A stretch of 52,434 nucleotides of DNA, taken from NCBI GenBank assembly GCA_031405895.1, contig JANOFL010000033.1, positions 1 through 52,434 on the forward strand, read 5' to 3'. Under the pieces are notes generated by a model. It ran no database searches. It was not told the origin of the DNA and saw nothing but the letters and a program-made list of their open reading frames with translations. The position numbers were made by a program, and so were the translations under genes. Shown piece after piece: positions 23,807 to 32,446 of the stretch. The first letter of the stretch is position 1. Every line of letters starts with the position of its first letter. The stretch is from BJ22 sp031405895. GTDB lineage: Bacteria > Planctomycetota > Planctomycetia > Pirellulales > Pirellulaceae.

Positions 23807-26341
23807 TCAGCCTTTGCGAACCGGCTGGGCCGCCAGCGGGTCTTCCGGCCAGGCGTGTTTGGGGTAGCGCCGCCGCAGTTCGCCGCGAACCACCGGGTAG
23901 GCGTTGCGCCAGAAGCTGGCAAGGTCGTCGGTGACCTGTTGGGGACGGTGGTTGGGTGCGAGCAGGTGGAGCAACAGCGGCACGCGACCAAACGCGATCC
24001 GCGGCGTAACAAGCCAGGAGAAGACTTCCTGGATCCGGACCGCGAGCACCGGCGGCTTGCCTTCGACATACTCAATCCGGTGCTGGCTGCCGCCCGGAAC
24101 GCGAATCCGTTCCGGGACTTCCCGCTCCAGCGTCGCCAGCAGATCGGGCCGGTACCGGCCCCGAATCCGGTCCAGCCATTGCGCGGCCCGCAGCTGGTCG
24201 AAACTGCGCCTTCCGGCACAAAGTTCGCGCAGGACATCCAGCTGCAAGGCGTCGTCGCAGGCCGGCAGCTCCATTTCCGGCGCGACCGAACGCAGCAGGC
24301 TGACCCGCGCGGCTAAGTTCCGGACCGGGACACCACCCTCGGGCTGAACGTCCGACAGCGCGCTGCGGGCGGCTTCGAAGAGCACTTCCGCGGCCCGCTT
24401 TTCGTCGCTGATCGCCGCGGGAGTTTCGGCCAGCACCAGATCATCCCAGAGTTCCCGCCGCCGCTGCTGGACCGCGCGGGCGGACGGTGAAAAGAACAGG
24501 TCATCGCGAACGGTCACCAGCGCCGGATCCAGCCACTCACGCTGAACCGCGGACGCCTGGTGCACCACCGCGTCACCGGATGCCGCCATCAATTCAACGC
24601 CCACGATCAGCTCTGCGTGGGCGACACCGCTGAGCGGACCGGGGCGCAATCCGCGTCCGCCCGCCATCAGCCACTTGCCACCGCCGCCATCCCGTTTTCG
24701 CGCCAGCCGGTCGGGCATCGCCAGCAGCAAGGCGCGAGGCAAAGCCTCGTCGGCAGGGCAAACAGCCGGCGGCGGTTCACCCAGCAGTTTCCGGCAGTCG
24801 TCCAGCAGCTCACGCGCGACCTGCTGAATGGCCGAAGCCGCGCCGCGGTGGACTTCGCCGAACCGGCTGTTACCCTCGCCCCGATCCAGCCAGCCCCGCA
24901 GGGCCGCCAGCCGCTCGGTCACGTCGCACTCCCAGCGACTGGTCGCGGTCACCGGCCCTGGACTTTTTCCGCCTGCCGACCGTCCGCGCAGAAACGGATC
25001 GCGCTCCGAAAGCATGGCTGCGGCCAGGCAAATGGTTTCCGGATGGCCAAGCGCGTGGCCCGCCAGCAGCAGCCGGGCCAGCCGGGGCGCGACCGGCAAG
25101 CGCGCCATCATTTTTCCCGCCGCAGTCAGCCGGCCCGCGTCGTCCGTCGCCTGCAAGCGGTTGAGCAACCGGAGCGCCGCGGCGACCGCTTCCTCGCGCG
25201 GGGCCTCGAACCAGGGAAATGTCTCCGGACGTTCACCCCACGCGAGTAACTGCAACACCGCCGAAGCGACGTCGATCCGGCGGACTTCGGGCTCGAGGTA
25301 CTCCGGTCGCGAACGCTGCGCCGCCTGGTCCCACAGCCGGATGCAGACACCCGCGGCTGTCCGGCCCGCCCGGCCCGTGCGTTGCCGCGCTGAAGCCTGG
25401 CAGATCGGTTCCAGCTCCAGCCGGTCCAGTCCAACACCCGGATCGAACCGCATCACGCGGGCGAGACCGCTGTCGATCACGGTCCGGACGCCGTCGATCG
25501 TCAGCGAAGTCTCGGCGATATTGGTCGACAGGATCACTCGCGGCCGCGCGTCGCGTTGCAGAACAGCCGCTTGTTGCTCGAGCGGCAGGCTGCCGTGGAG
25601 GACGTCGATCCGCCAGTCGCGGAGCCGGTCTTCGAGCCTCTTCCGGACCGCGAGAATCTCGCCCATCCCCGGCAGAAACACGAGCAGATCGGGCTGGTCA
25701 CCCCCGGCTGCCCGCAAGACCGTGGCCGTGACGTGATCGACCAGCCCTACCGCGGCGGAAGCTGGCGAATGGCGGATCGCGACCGCGTGCTCGAGTCCCT
25801 CCGCGCGAACCAGCGCCGCGTTGCCGAGAAACTCGCGCACCGGCCCGGCATCGAGCGTCGCCGACATGACCACCAGCCGCAAGTCATCCCGGCCAGCCAG
25901 CTGCACCCTTCGCAGCATGGCCAGCAGCAAGTCGCCGTTCAGCGACCGTTCGTGAAACTCGTCCAGCAACACAACGGCCGTTCCCGCGAGCAACGGATCG
26001 TCTTCCAGACGGCGAAGGAGAATCCCTTCGGTCGCGACGACCAGCCGCGTCGACGGCCCCCAGCGTTTCTCGAAGCGGACCTGATAGCCCGTTTCATTGC
26101 CCGGCTCCGAATCCCGCTCGGCGGAAATCCGGGACGCCGTGGCCCGGGCAGCAATTCGCCGCGGCTGCAACAGCCAGACTTGCTGGCCAGGCGGAACCAG
26201 CCCCCGATCAATCAAGCCGGGCGCGACGCGGGTTGTCTTTCCTGAACCTGGCGGAGCCACCAGCACCGCGCACGAGTGAACCGCAAGGACACTGGCCAGT
26301 TCCGGCAGGATTTCGTCGATGGGCAGGTGGGCTCGAATCAT
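23807..26341 (-). CDS. hrpB: ATP-dependent helicase HrpB
   Basis: 844 residues, typical HrpB length. The DExH helicase core has Walker A APPGSGKTT (residues 29-37), DEFH (127-130), VVMSATLDAG, STNIAETSLTIDGV and QRTGRAGR. The HA2-like region and the HrpB C-terminal domain follow, including GRYRPDLLATLEREVPERIRVPGGSQHRIEY and LLHLLAPNHRPQQVTDDLASFW. HrpB is a cytoplasmic superfamily 2 helicase, and its RNA substrate in bacteria is not defined. The gene is complete and monocistronic. A 22-bp inverted repeat lies 36 nt upstream of its ATG. Confidence 0.95.
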   Translation of the reverse strand: MIRAHLPIDEILPELASVLAVHSCAVLVAPPGSGKTTRVAPGLIDRGLVPPGQQVWLLQPRRIAARATASRISAERDSEPGNETGYQVRFEKRWGPSTRLVVATEGILLRRLEDDPLLAGTAVVLLDEFHERSLNGDLLLAMLRRVQLAGRDDLRLVVMSATLDAGPVREFLGNAALVRAEGLEHAVAIRHSPASAAVGLVDHVTATVLRAAGGDQPDLLVFLPGMGEILAVRKRLEDRLRDWRIDVLHGSLPLEQQAAVLQRDARPRVILSTNIAETSLTIDGVRTVIDSGLARVMRFDPGVGLDRLELEPICQASARQRTGRAGRTAAGVCIRLWDQAAQRSRPEYLEPEVRRIDVASAVLQLLAWGERPETFPWFEAPREEAVAAALRLLNRLQATDDAGRLTAAGKMMARLPVAPRLARLLLAGHALGHPETICLAAAMLSERDPFLRGRSAGGKSPGPVTATSRWECDVTERLAALRGWLDRGEGNSRFGEVHRGAASAIQQVARELLDDCRKLLGEPPPAVCPADEALPRALLLAMPDRLARKRDGGGGKWLMAGGRGLRPGPLSGVAHAELIVGVELMAASGDAVVHQASAVQREWLDPALVTVRDDLFFSPSARAVQQRRRELWDDLVLAETPAAISDEKRAAEVLFEAARSALSDVQPEGGVPVRNLAARVSLLRSVAPEMELPACDDALQLDVLRELCAGRRSFDQLRAAQWLDRIRGRYRPDLLATLEREVPERIRVPGGSQHRIEYVEGKPPVLAVRIQEVFSWLVTPRIAFGRVPLLLHLLAPNHRPQQVTDDLASFWRNAYPVVRGELRRRYPKHAWPEDPLAAQPVRKG

Positions 26342-26376
26342 GGCCCAGGTAACTTACACCGCTCGCGGTTGCCATG

Positions 26377-26495
26377 GTCGCCTTTCGCTCCGCGAAAGCA
26401 GCGTACTTTCGCCGTAACAAGGCGAAATCGTGATAGGCCGTTGCCGTGTCGCCAGCCTCCGCCCCACGGCGAACTTTCGCGGAGCGAAAGGCGAC
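26377..26495. repeat. CTTTCGCTCCGCGAAAG inverted-repeat element (family C)
   Basis: GTCGCCTTTCGCTCCGCGAA plus AG at 26377-26398 and its exact complement at 26474-26495 form perfect 22-bp terminal inverted repeats. Each arm is itself partly palindromic (CTTTCGC..GCGAAAG). The 75-bp interior has no coding potential. The unit looks like a short non-autonomous element. Confidence 0.7.
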
Positions 26496-26641
26496 ACTGG
26501 GAAGTGCCCTCTCCAACCACGAACGGCTTCTCCGGCCAGCCAGGGCGTTGCCAAGAGGGAGTCAAATCCCGTGGGGAAGAACCTGCCGGATTCGGTCAGT
26601 CGAAACGGACCGGCATCAGGGGCAGCCGAACAAAAGGAAAT

Positions 26642-26682
26642 CCACCCTCGCCCGTACCCGGATTAGGACGGGCGAGGGGTGG
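26642..26682. repeat. hairpin with CCACCCTCGCCCGT arms
   Basis: CCACCCTCGCCCGT pairs with ACGGGCGAGGGGTGG around a 12-base loop. It is G-rich like family G, but the arms differ. The rest of 26342-27129 holds no recognised gene apart from the repeats listed. Confidence 0.5.
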
Positions 26683-26941
26683 AACCTCCCCAAGCCGTGA
26701 CAGAGAACGACATGGGCCTGAAGAGCCGGGGTTAGAAACCCAGAGATGGCCCCTCGTCCGTGTAAATCCAGGAAAACGCCACCCATGCGACATGGATTCC
26801 GGAAAAATCCTCAAAAATCTCCCAAAAACACGAAGAACACCGGTAGTTTGCCCAAAAAACCAGTCGGATGCCCAAGTTTTCATGCCGTTTGAAGCCAACA
26901 TTCCCATCTTTGAATGGCAATCGTGGACCAGTCGGCGTGGA

Positions 26942-26961
26942 GACCAGGCTCCCGCCTGGTC
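26942..26961. repeat. GACCAGGC-type hairpin, copy 1
   Basis: GACCAGGCTCCCGCCTGGTC is an 8-4-8 hairpin. An identical 20-mer occurs at 30102-30121. Confidence 0.7.
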
Positions 26962-27129
26962 TGTCTTCAGCCCCACAGACAATTACGGCGATCCTGAACC
27001 AGCCATCTGCCAGAGAAACGGCCGGCCAGCGGCCCAAACCAGTTCATGATGAACTCAGAACGCTGTACGGATGAAACCCACGCGCGACGGATATCGGGCT
27101 TGGCGGAAGTCCTTCCCGGCCGGTTCTGG

Positions 27130-27753
27130 TCAGAGATTGGGCTCCCGATTTCTCTGGGCGTACCAGTGGCTGCGAATGGTGGCCAGCTTGCGGTCGACCG
27201 TTCGCGTTGAGGTATCCAGCAGGGCGGCGATTTCACTGATGGAATAGTTGCCAATTCTCATCAGGGCAATTGCCTTGCAGTCTTCATCGGGCAGGTTCTC
27301 GATCAGGCGGGCGAAGTCGTGGTTCAGCTCGGCGACCGCGGCGGGAGGCGAACTCGCGCCATCCGGCTCCGCCACGTTCATCAGGCCACCCGAGCTCAAT
27401 CCCGACTCGGTGAGAATCAACGGACCATCCGGCTGCTGCCGTTGAAGGCGGGCCTGCATGTTGATGTTGCGGCGTTTGACGACCAGCATCAACATCCGCC
27501 AGAGGTCATTGCGGGTCCGCACGGTCTCCAGTTCACCGTTCCAGAGGCTGATCAGGACTTCGCCAAAAGCGGTGCTGACGAGGTCTTCCGCGTCATAAAT
27601 CCGCCGGTGCCTCCAGTGAATTCGCCGCCGCGCATAGCCCGTAATCTGGTCGGCGAAACGGCCCCAAAGCAGACTGGCCGCGTCATTCTGCTGCCGGCGG
27701 ACGTTGTTGATTGCCTGGGAAACGGACCCCGGTTCGTTCGAATCTTTGGTCAT
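27130..27753 (-). CDS. ECF-type RNA polymerase sigma factor (planctomycete group)
   Basis: 207 residues from the ATG at 27753. Region 2 contains RRIHWRHRRIYDAEDLVSTAFGEVLISLWNG near residues 44-75, and region 4 contains LPDEDCKAIALMRIGNYSISEIAALLDTSTRTVDRKLATIR, the HTH that contacts the -35 element. The layout matches PF07638 (Sigma70_ECF). No anti-sigma factor or Ser/Thr kinase gene is adjacent. In planctomycetes these sigma factors are often tied to kinase signalling, but the target regulon here is unknown. Confidence 0.88.
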   Translation of the reverse strand: MTKDSNEPGSVSQAINNVRRQQNDAASLLWGRFADQITGYARRRIHWRHRRIYDAEDLVSTAFGEVLISLWNGELETVRTRNDLWRMLMLVVKRRNINMQARLQRQQPDGPLILTESGLSSGGLMNVAEPDGASSPPAAVAELNHDFARLIENLPDEDCKAIALMRIGNYSISEIAALLDTSTRTVDRKLATIRSHWYAQRNREPNL

Positions 27754-27965
27754 GGGCCGCAATGGCAAGCAGTGCAGTGGGCCGGGCGGAAATCGAAAGC
27801 GTCCTGCGACGGACGGGCAGAGCGGAATGACAATTGGGGGCTGGCTAATCGCGCGGTGTTGATCTACAGCATCTTGTAGTCGTCGCGCGCGAAAGTCAAC
27901 GCGCAGGCAGTCCGGGCCGACAATCGCCTCCGGCTTGCCGTTAAACGACCGGTTGCGGCATTGCG

Positions 27966-28883
27966 CTAGTTCGGGGAGAGTCCCGACAGCGGATCGGAAT
28001 GCAACAGGCCGAGGGTCTCGGCGATGATCGCCTCGGCCATCTGGACTGGACCAGTTTCCGGACCGGGCCGTTCGGGAAACGGCAGCCGGTTCCAGCTGGC
28101 TTCGCCCTGCAGCACGAAGCCCTTTTCCGTCCGGTGAAAAATCAGGTGCCGGGCCATTTCCATGCTGACTGCCACGAGGTCACACAGAACGGCACCCGCC
28201 GAAGGGCACGCCGCGGGATCGTGATGGTATCGCACCACCAGCTCCAGCTCTTCCGGCAATCCGTTGACGCGGACCAGCCATGCGCCCACCAGTCCGTGGT
28301 CGGCACCGGCCACTTCTTTCTCGCGGCCGATCAGCCATGCCGGATCGGCGTCGGCCTGCCCATAACGCGCGTCGCAAAGTTCCGGAAAGGCCGTTACCAG
28401 GGCAAAACAGCCGAAATCATGAATCAGCCCGGCCGTAACTTCTTCGCCCTGAAAACCGAGACCCAATACACGACTGGTCACCTGACAAAGCGTTGCGGTG
28501 GCGAAGCAGTGTCGCCAAAGCCGCTGCCGGACAGCCTGCTGGTCGGGGCTGGAACGGGTCATCAACGCGGCAAACGCGGCGGTCAGAATCAGGTTCCGGC
28601 ACTGGCGAAATCCCAGCCTCACGACCGCCTGCTGCAGGCTGAGGATTCTCTGGCCGGTCGCAAAGCCACCTGTGTTGGCCAGCATCAGGATGTCGGCCGC
28701 CAGTTTCGGATCGCGGCGAACCACGATCAGAAATTCTTCCACGTCGCAATCGGGATCGCGGGCCAGGTCCAGCGCCTTGCGCGCAGCCGCCGGCAACATG
28801 AACGAAGTGTTCGCCAGCCATTGCAGCTGCCGGGCCAGTGGCTCGGGCAACAGGTCAACCGAACGGGGAGCGGCCACAATCAT
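27966..28883 (-). CDS. HDOD domain signalling protein
   Basis: 305 residues from the ATG at 28883, where family similarity begins (LPEPLARQLQWLANTSFMLPAAARKALDL). The HDOD core contains RRDPKLAADILMLANTGGFATGQRILSLQQAVVRLGFRQCRNLILTAAF and later GLIHDFG and VVRYHHDP. HDOD is a non-catalytic relative of HD phosphohydrolases, used in bacterial signal transduction. Here some histidines of the HD core remain (HDFG, HH), so residual metal binding is possible. The frame is open to 29015, but the extension overlaps repeat-rich DNA. Confidence 0.8.
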   Translation of the reverse strand: MIVAAPRSVDLLPEPLARQLQWLANTSFMLPAAARKALDLARDPDCDVEEFLIVVRRDPKLAADILMLANTGGFATGQRILSLQQAVVRLGFRQCRNLILTAAFAALMTRSSPDQQAVRQRLWRHCFATATLCQVTSRVLGLGFQGEEVTAGLIHDFGCFALVTAFPELCDARYGQADADPAWLIGREKEVAGADHGLVGAWLVRVNGLPEELELVVRYHHDPAACPSAGAVLCDLVAVSMEMARHLIFHRTEKGFVLQGEASWNRLPFPERPGPETGPVQMAEAIIAETLGLLHSDPLSGLSPN

Positions 28884-29062
28884 CGATGCACATCCGCGAC
28901 TTGAAGTGGACCGGGCACGCCGTTCCTGGCCAGCGCGCAACTCGACAGGTAATCGTTGATCCGGCGGCCGGCCTGACACGATTCGCGCGTCCGTGTTGAC
29001 CACTTGTCCGGCCATCCGCCCGTCAACCGCGCCAGCCGGACAACTCCAGCCCTTCCGGCCGT

Positions 29063-29099
29063 CAGGGAATCGGCTAGCGCCTCAGGCTCACAGGAATTC
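29063..29099. repeat. GCTAGCGCCTCAGGCTCAC half copy (family B)
   Basis: GAATCGGCTAGCGCCTCAGG, then CTCACAGGAATTC. The right part equals 49709-49733 apart from one base. It ends at the stop of the YheT-like gene. Confidence 0.65.
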
Positions 29100-30084
29100 A
29101 GCCATCCAGCGACTGAATCCACTTCACCAGCCGCCAGTCCAGCCAGTGGCGGTCCGGGTCGCCCCGGTTCACCCCGCAAAATCCCACATGTCCGCCGTGC
29201 CGGGGAGTCACCAGCTCAATACTCGATGAAAGCGGCCAGCGGCCAAACATCGCGGCCGGCACAACCGGATCATCCTGGGCCGAGACAATCAGTGTCGGAA
29301 CCCGGATGTTGGCCAACAGCGGTGCCGAACTGGCGGCGCGGTAATACTCCCGCGCGCCTGAAAAACCGTTTACCGGAGCCGTGAACTGGTCGTCCAGATG
29401 CACCAGCCGGCCCGGCAGGCGGACCAGCCCGTTGTCGCGCAGTCCGGGGACATGTTTCCTCCGCAACTGCAGGATCCGTTTCAGCCGCGTGACAAAGAAG
29501 TGGTCGAACAGCCGGTTGCCCCACTGTCGCAGATTGGCCGTACACCAGATCAGGTCCACCGGCGGCGCAATCGCAATCAGCGAGTCGAGCTTGTCCGGCA
29601 ACACGGCATCCGGCTGGCCCGCCATCCGCAAGGCGAGATTGCCGCCCAGCGAAAAGCCAACCACCGTAATCCGTGAAAGCGGACTCAGCCGCGCGACCGC
29701 TTGAACCACATCGGCCACGTCATCGCTGGCCGCGGCGTGAAAATGACCCCGCGAACGGAAGATTGCGTCACCGCAGCCCCGCAAGTCAACCCGGATCGTC
29801 CGCAAGCCGGTCCGCAGCAACCGGGCCGCCAGCCGGCTGACATACGGCGCGGCGTGCGAGCTGCACAACCCATGGACCAGCACGACCACCCGGTCGCCCG
29901 TGATCCAGTCGGCCCCCTGGTCATCATGGATCACCAGCGCGTCGCCATCGCGAGTCGTCACCAGCCAGCGCTTCGTGGCTGTAAAAGCCGCCCGCGGCCA
30001 CGGCCACGCACCCGCCGCAGTCTGCACCAGCGGATGCTGCAGCCACGGACCCGTTCTCAACGCGGGATGATCGAGCACAAACAC
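29098..30084 (-). CDS. alpha/beta hydrolase, YheT-like
   Basis: About 328 residues from the GTG at 30084. HPALRTGPWLQHPLVQT near the N-terminus is characteristic of the YheT/EMB8 branch. The core has VVVLVHGLCSSHAAPYV, DLRGCGDA, the nucleophile elbow GFSLGGN, the acid in SAQDDPVVP and the base in PRHGGHVGF, a complete Ser-Asp-His triad. The substrate is unknown (acyl esters are usual). The frame is open to 30198, but that part contains the GACCAGGC hairpin repeat, so the shorter start is preferred. GTG 30078 is a second option. Confidence 0.8.
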   Translation of the reverse strand: MFVLDHPALRTGPWLQHPLVQTAAGAWPWPRAAFTATKRWLVTTRDGDALVIHDDQGADWITGDRVVVLVHGLCSSHAAPYVSRLAARLLRTGLRTIRVDLRGCGDAIFRSRGHFHAAASDDVADVVQAVARLSPLSRITVVGFSLGGNLALRMAGQPDAVLPDKLDSLIAIAPPVDLIWCTANLRQWGNRLFDHFFVTRLKRILQLRRKHVPGLRDNGLVRLPGRLVHLDDQFTAPVNGFSGAREYYRAASSAPLLANIRVPTLIVSAQDDPVVPAAMFGRWPLSSSIELVTPRHGGHVGFCGVNRGDPDRHWLDWRLVKWIQSLDG

Positions 30085-30101
30085 AACTTTTTCCCGGTGG
30101 C

Positions 30102-30121
30102 GACCAGGCTCCCGCCTGGTC
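30102..30121. repeat. GACCAGGC-type hairpin, copy 2
   Basis: GACCAGGCTCCCGCCTGGTC, identical to 26942-26961, located 17 bases upstream of the YheT-like start. A degenerate half copy of family A (CCAGCCCGCACCGAAGCAAG) follows at 30142. Confidence 0.7.
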
Positions 30122-30186
30122 AATTCAAGCCAGAATCCGACACCAGCCCGCACCGAAGCAAGGGACCGTCCCTCGCCATAAGAACT

Positions 30187-30236
30187 CTGGAATCTCAAAT
30201 CTCAAATTTCAGATCTCAAATCTCCAAGCTCAGATT
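30187..30236. repeat. ATCTCAAATTT-type short repeat array, copy 2
   Basis: AATCTCAAATCTCAAATTTC, AGATCTCAAATC and TCCAAGCTCAGATTC form an AT-rich array like those at 8118 and 45921. It lies between the cysNC end and the hydrolase start. Confidence 0.65.
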
Positions 30237-30321
30237 CAGCCTTCCTGATTCGATTTCCCGACATCAAGCCAACGCCGCCGAAATCGGCTCACCCGGCCTT
30301 GCCGTTCTCCAAAAACGGAAC

Positions 30322-32238
30322 TCAGTCAATCACGCCGCGCTCGACCAGCAGGTTCCTGATCCGGGCCACGCATTCGGCCGGCGACAGCCCGTCGGTCGAC
30401 AGCGCAAGATCGGGGCTTTCGGGCGGCTCGAAGTCCGTCACCTGCTCCGTCTCCACTTGCGACTCGTTCGCTTCCTTCATTCGCGCCGCCCTGGTTTCGT
30501 CCGTCACGGCGAGGTGAATGGTCAAAAACCGTTCCCGCCCGACCAGTTCGGCCGCCCGTTCGCGGACAGCGGCCTTCGGCGCGACCACGGCCAGGATGCA
30601 GATCAGCCCGGCGTCGTTGAAAAGCCGGGCCACTTCCGCCGCTCGCCGGAGGTTCTCGGAGCGGCCGCCATCATCGAAACCCAGGTCGCGCGAAAGACCG
30701 AGCCGCAGGTTCTGTCCGTCGATCACAACGACGGCCCGCCCGACGTCGAACAGCCATCGCTCCAGCCCCCGGGCGACCGTCGATTTGCCGCTGCCTGGCA
30801 AGCCCGTGAGCAGAACCGTCACGGGTCGCTGGCCGAACCGCTGGGCCCGCTCGCCCGCCGACACCGCGCTGGCCGACTCCGCCAGTGACTGGCTGGCCGG
30901 CTCATCATCCCAGTGGCCCTCGCCCGCGGCGCTCGTTTGCCGGTCGAGAATCATTCCCGCGCCGACCGTCGCGTTGCTGATCCGGTCGATCACGATGAAC
31001 GAGCCCGTCGTCCGGTTGCGGCGATAGGCGTCCAGCATCAACGGCTGGGAGAGCACAATCCGGCAGCGGCCGATCTGGTTCAGCCCCAGCGTCGCCGCCG
31101 CCTGCCGGTGCAGCGTGTTGACATCGACCTGGTAGCGCAGCGTATGGACCTGACCGGCGACCGTCTGCGTCGTCTGCTTGAAGAGCCAGGTTTTGCCGGG
31201 CACCAGCGGCGATTCGTGCATCCAGACCAGCATCGCGTCGAATTCGCGCGTGACCTGGGGCACGTTGCCAGGCCGGACCAGCATGTCGCCACGGCTGACG
31301 TCGACTTCATCTTCCAGAGTCAGGGTCACAGCCTGCGGCGCGAAGGCCTCCTCCAGTTCGCCCTCGTGGGTCACGATCGAACGCACATGGCTGGTCCGCC
31401 GCGCTGGCAGGACCATCACTTCCTCGCCCTTGCGCACGATCCCCGACGCCACCGTTCCGGCAAAGCCGCGAAAATTCTGGTCGGGCCGGATCACGTACTG
31501 GACCGGAAAGCGGAGGTCTTCGAAGTTCCGGTCCGAGCCGACATAGACCGATTCCAGAAAAGTCATCAGCGTCGGGCCGCTGTACCAGGGCGAATTCTGA
31601 CTGCGGTCGACCACGTTGTCGCCGTGCAAGGCTGCCAGCGGCAGAAAATGCAGGTCGGGAATGTCCAGCCGCGAAACAAACTCGTGGTACTCGCGGCGGA
31701 TCGACTCATAACGCTCCTCCGACCAGCCGACGAGGTCCATCTTGTTGACCGCCACGAGGATGTGGCGGATGCCGAGCAGCGAGACGATGAAGCTGTGCCG
31801 CCGCGTCTGCTCCAGCACGCCATGCCGGGCGTCGATCAGGATGATCGCGAGGTCCGCCGTCGAAGCCCCGGTCGCCATGTTGCGGGTGTACTGCACATGG
31901 CCCGGCGTGTCGGCGATGATGAACTTGCGTTTTGCCGTGGAAAAATAGCGGTAGGCCACGTCGATCGTAATCCCCTGCTCGCGCTCGGCCTTCAGGCCGT
32001 CGGTCAGCAGGGCCGGATCAAAACCTCCGCCCGTCGTGCCGTGGACGACCGAGTCCTGCTCGATCTTGGCGAGCGTGTCCTCGTAGATCATTTTCGAGTC
32101 GTACAACAGGCGCCCGATGAGCGTGCTCTTGCCGTCATCCACACTGCCGCAAGTGATAAAGCGCAGCAGCTCCTTCCGCTCGTGCTGCGCGAGGTAAGCG
32201 TCGATATCGGTCGCGATCAGGTCGGAATGGTGGCTCAA
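30322..32238 (-). CDS. cysNC: bifunctional sulfate adenylyltransferase subunit 1/adenylylsulfate kinase CysNC
   Basis: 638 residues. The N-terminal part is the GTPase subunit of ATP sulfurylase: G1 GSVDDGKST (residues 31-39), DTPGH, NKMD, and a beta-barrel C-domain. The C-terminal part is APS kinase with Walker A GLPGSGKST (479-487), DGQNLRLGLSRDLGF and FEPPESPDL. With CysD it converts sulfate and ATP to APS, driven by GTP hydrolysis, then to PAPS. CysD is encoded 208 nt upstream on the same strand. No CysH, CysI or sulfate permease gene is in the window. Confidence 0.95.
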   Translation of the reverse strand: MSHHSDLIATDIDAYLAQHERKELLRFITCGSVDDGKSTLIGRLLYDSKMIYEDTLAKIEQDSVVHGTTGGGFDPALLTDGLKAEREQGITIDVAYRYFSTAKRKFIIADTPGHVQYTRNMATGASTADLAIILIDARHGVLEQTRRHSFIVSLLGIRHILVAVNKMDLVGWSEERYESIRREYHEFVSRLDIPDLHFLPLAALHGDNVVDRSQNSPWYSGPTLMTFLESVYVGSDRNFEDLRFPVQYVIRPDQNFRGFAGTVASGIVRKGEEVMVLPARRTSHVRSIVTHEGELEEAFAPQAVTLTLEDEVDVSRGDMLVRPGNVPQVTREFDAMLVWMHESPLVPGKTWLFKQTTQTVAGQVHTLRYQVDVNTLHRQAAATLGLNQIGRCRIVLSQPLMLDAYRRNRTTGSFIVIDRISNATVGAGMILDRQTSAAGEGHWDDEPASQSLAESASAVSAGERAQRFGQRPVTVLLTGLPGSGKSTVARGLERWLFDVGRAVVVIDGQNLRLGLSRDLGFDDGGRSENLRRAAEVARLFNDAGLICILAVVAPKAAVRERAAELVGRERFLTIHLAVTDETRAARMKEANESQVETEQVTDFEPPESPDLALSTDGLSPAECVARIRNLLVERGVID

Positions 32239-32344
32239 GTCAAACTTCCACTGATGAATTCGGGTCCGCCTTCAATTGTGTCCTGATACGGAAATCCGGC
32301 CGGCCACAACTCGTACTCAGTCCGCCGCGGATGGTACTCAAACT

Positions 32345-32398
32345 CGGCCTCGTACTCCTCCTCGACGAACTGCCTGATCGAGTTGGAGTACGAGGCCG
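32345..32398. repeat. inverted repeat in the cysD-cysNC gap
   Basis: CGGCCTCGTACTCC at 32345-32358 and GGAGTACGAGGCCG at 32385-32398 are perfect 14-bp arms around a 26-base loop. The neighbourhood is rich in GTACTC/GAGTAC. Similar GTACTCG/GTGCTCG material occurs at 41310-41355. Confidence 0.65.
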
Positions 32399-32446
32399 GG
32401 TACGAGCAGGAGTATGACGGGGATCGCTAACCAGCTTGCCCGTTCC

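Noticed and set aside
29701..30888. Plus-strand 395-codon open frame
   Set aside because: It is antisense to the hydrolase and cysNC genes and runs through repeats. No domain is visible.
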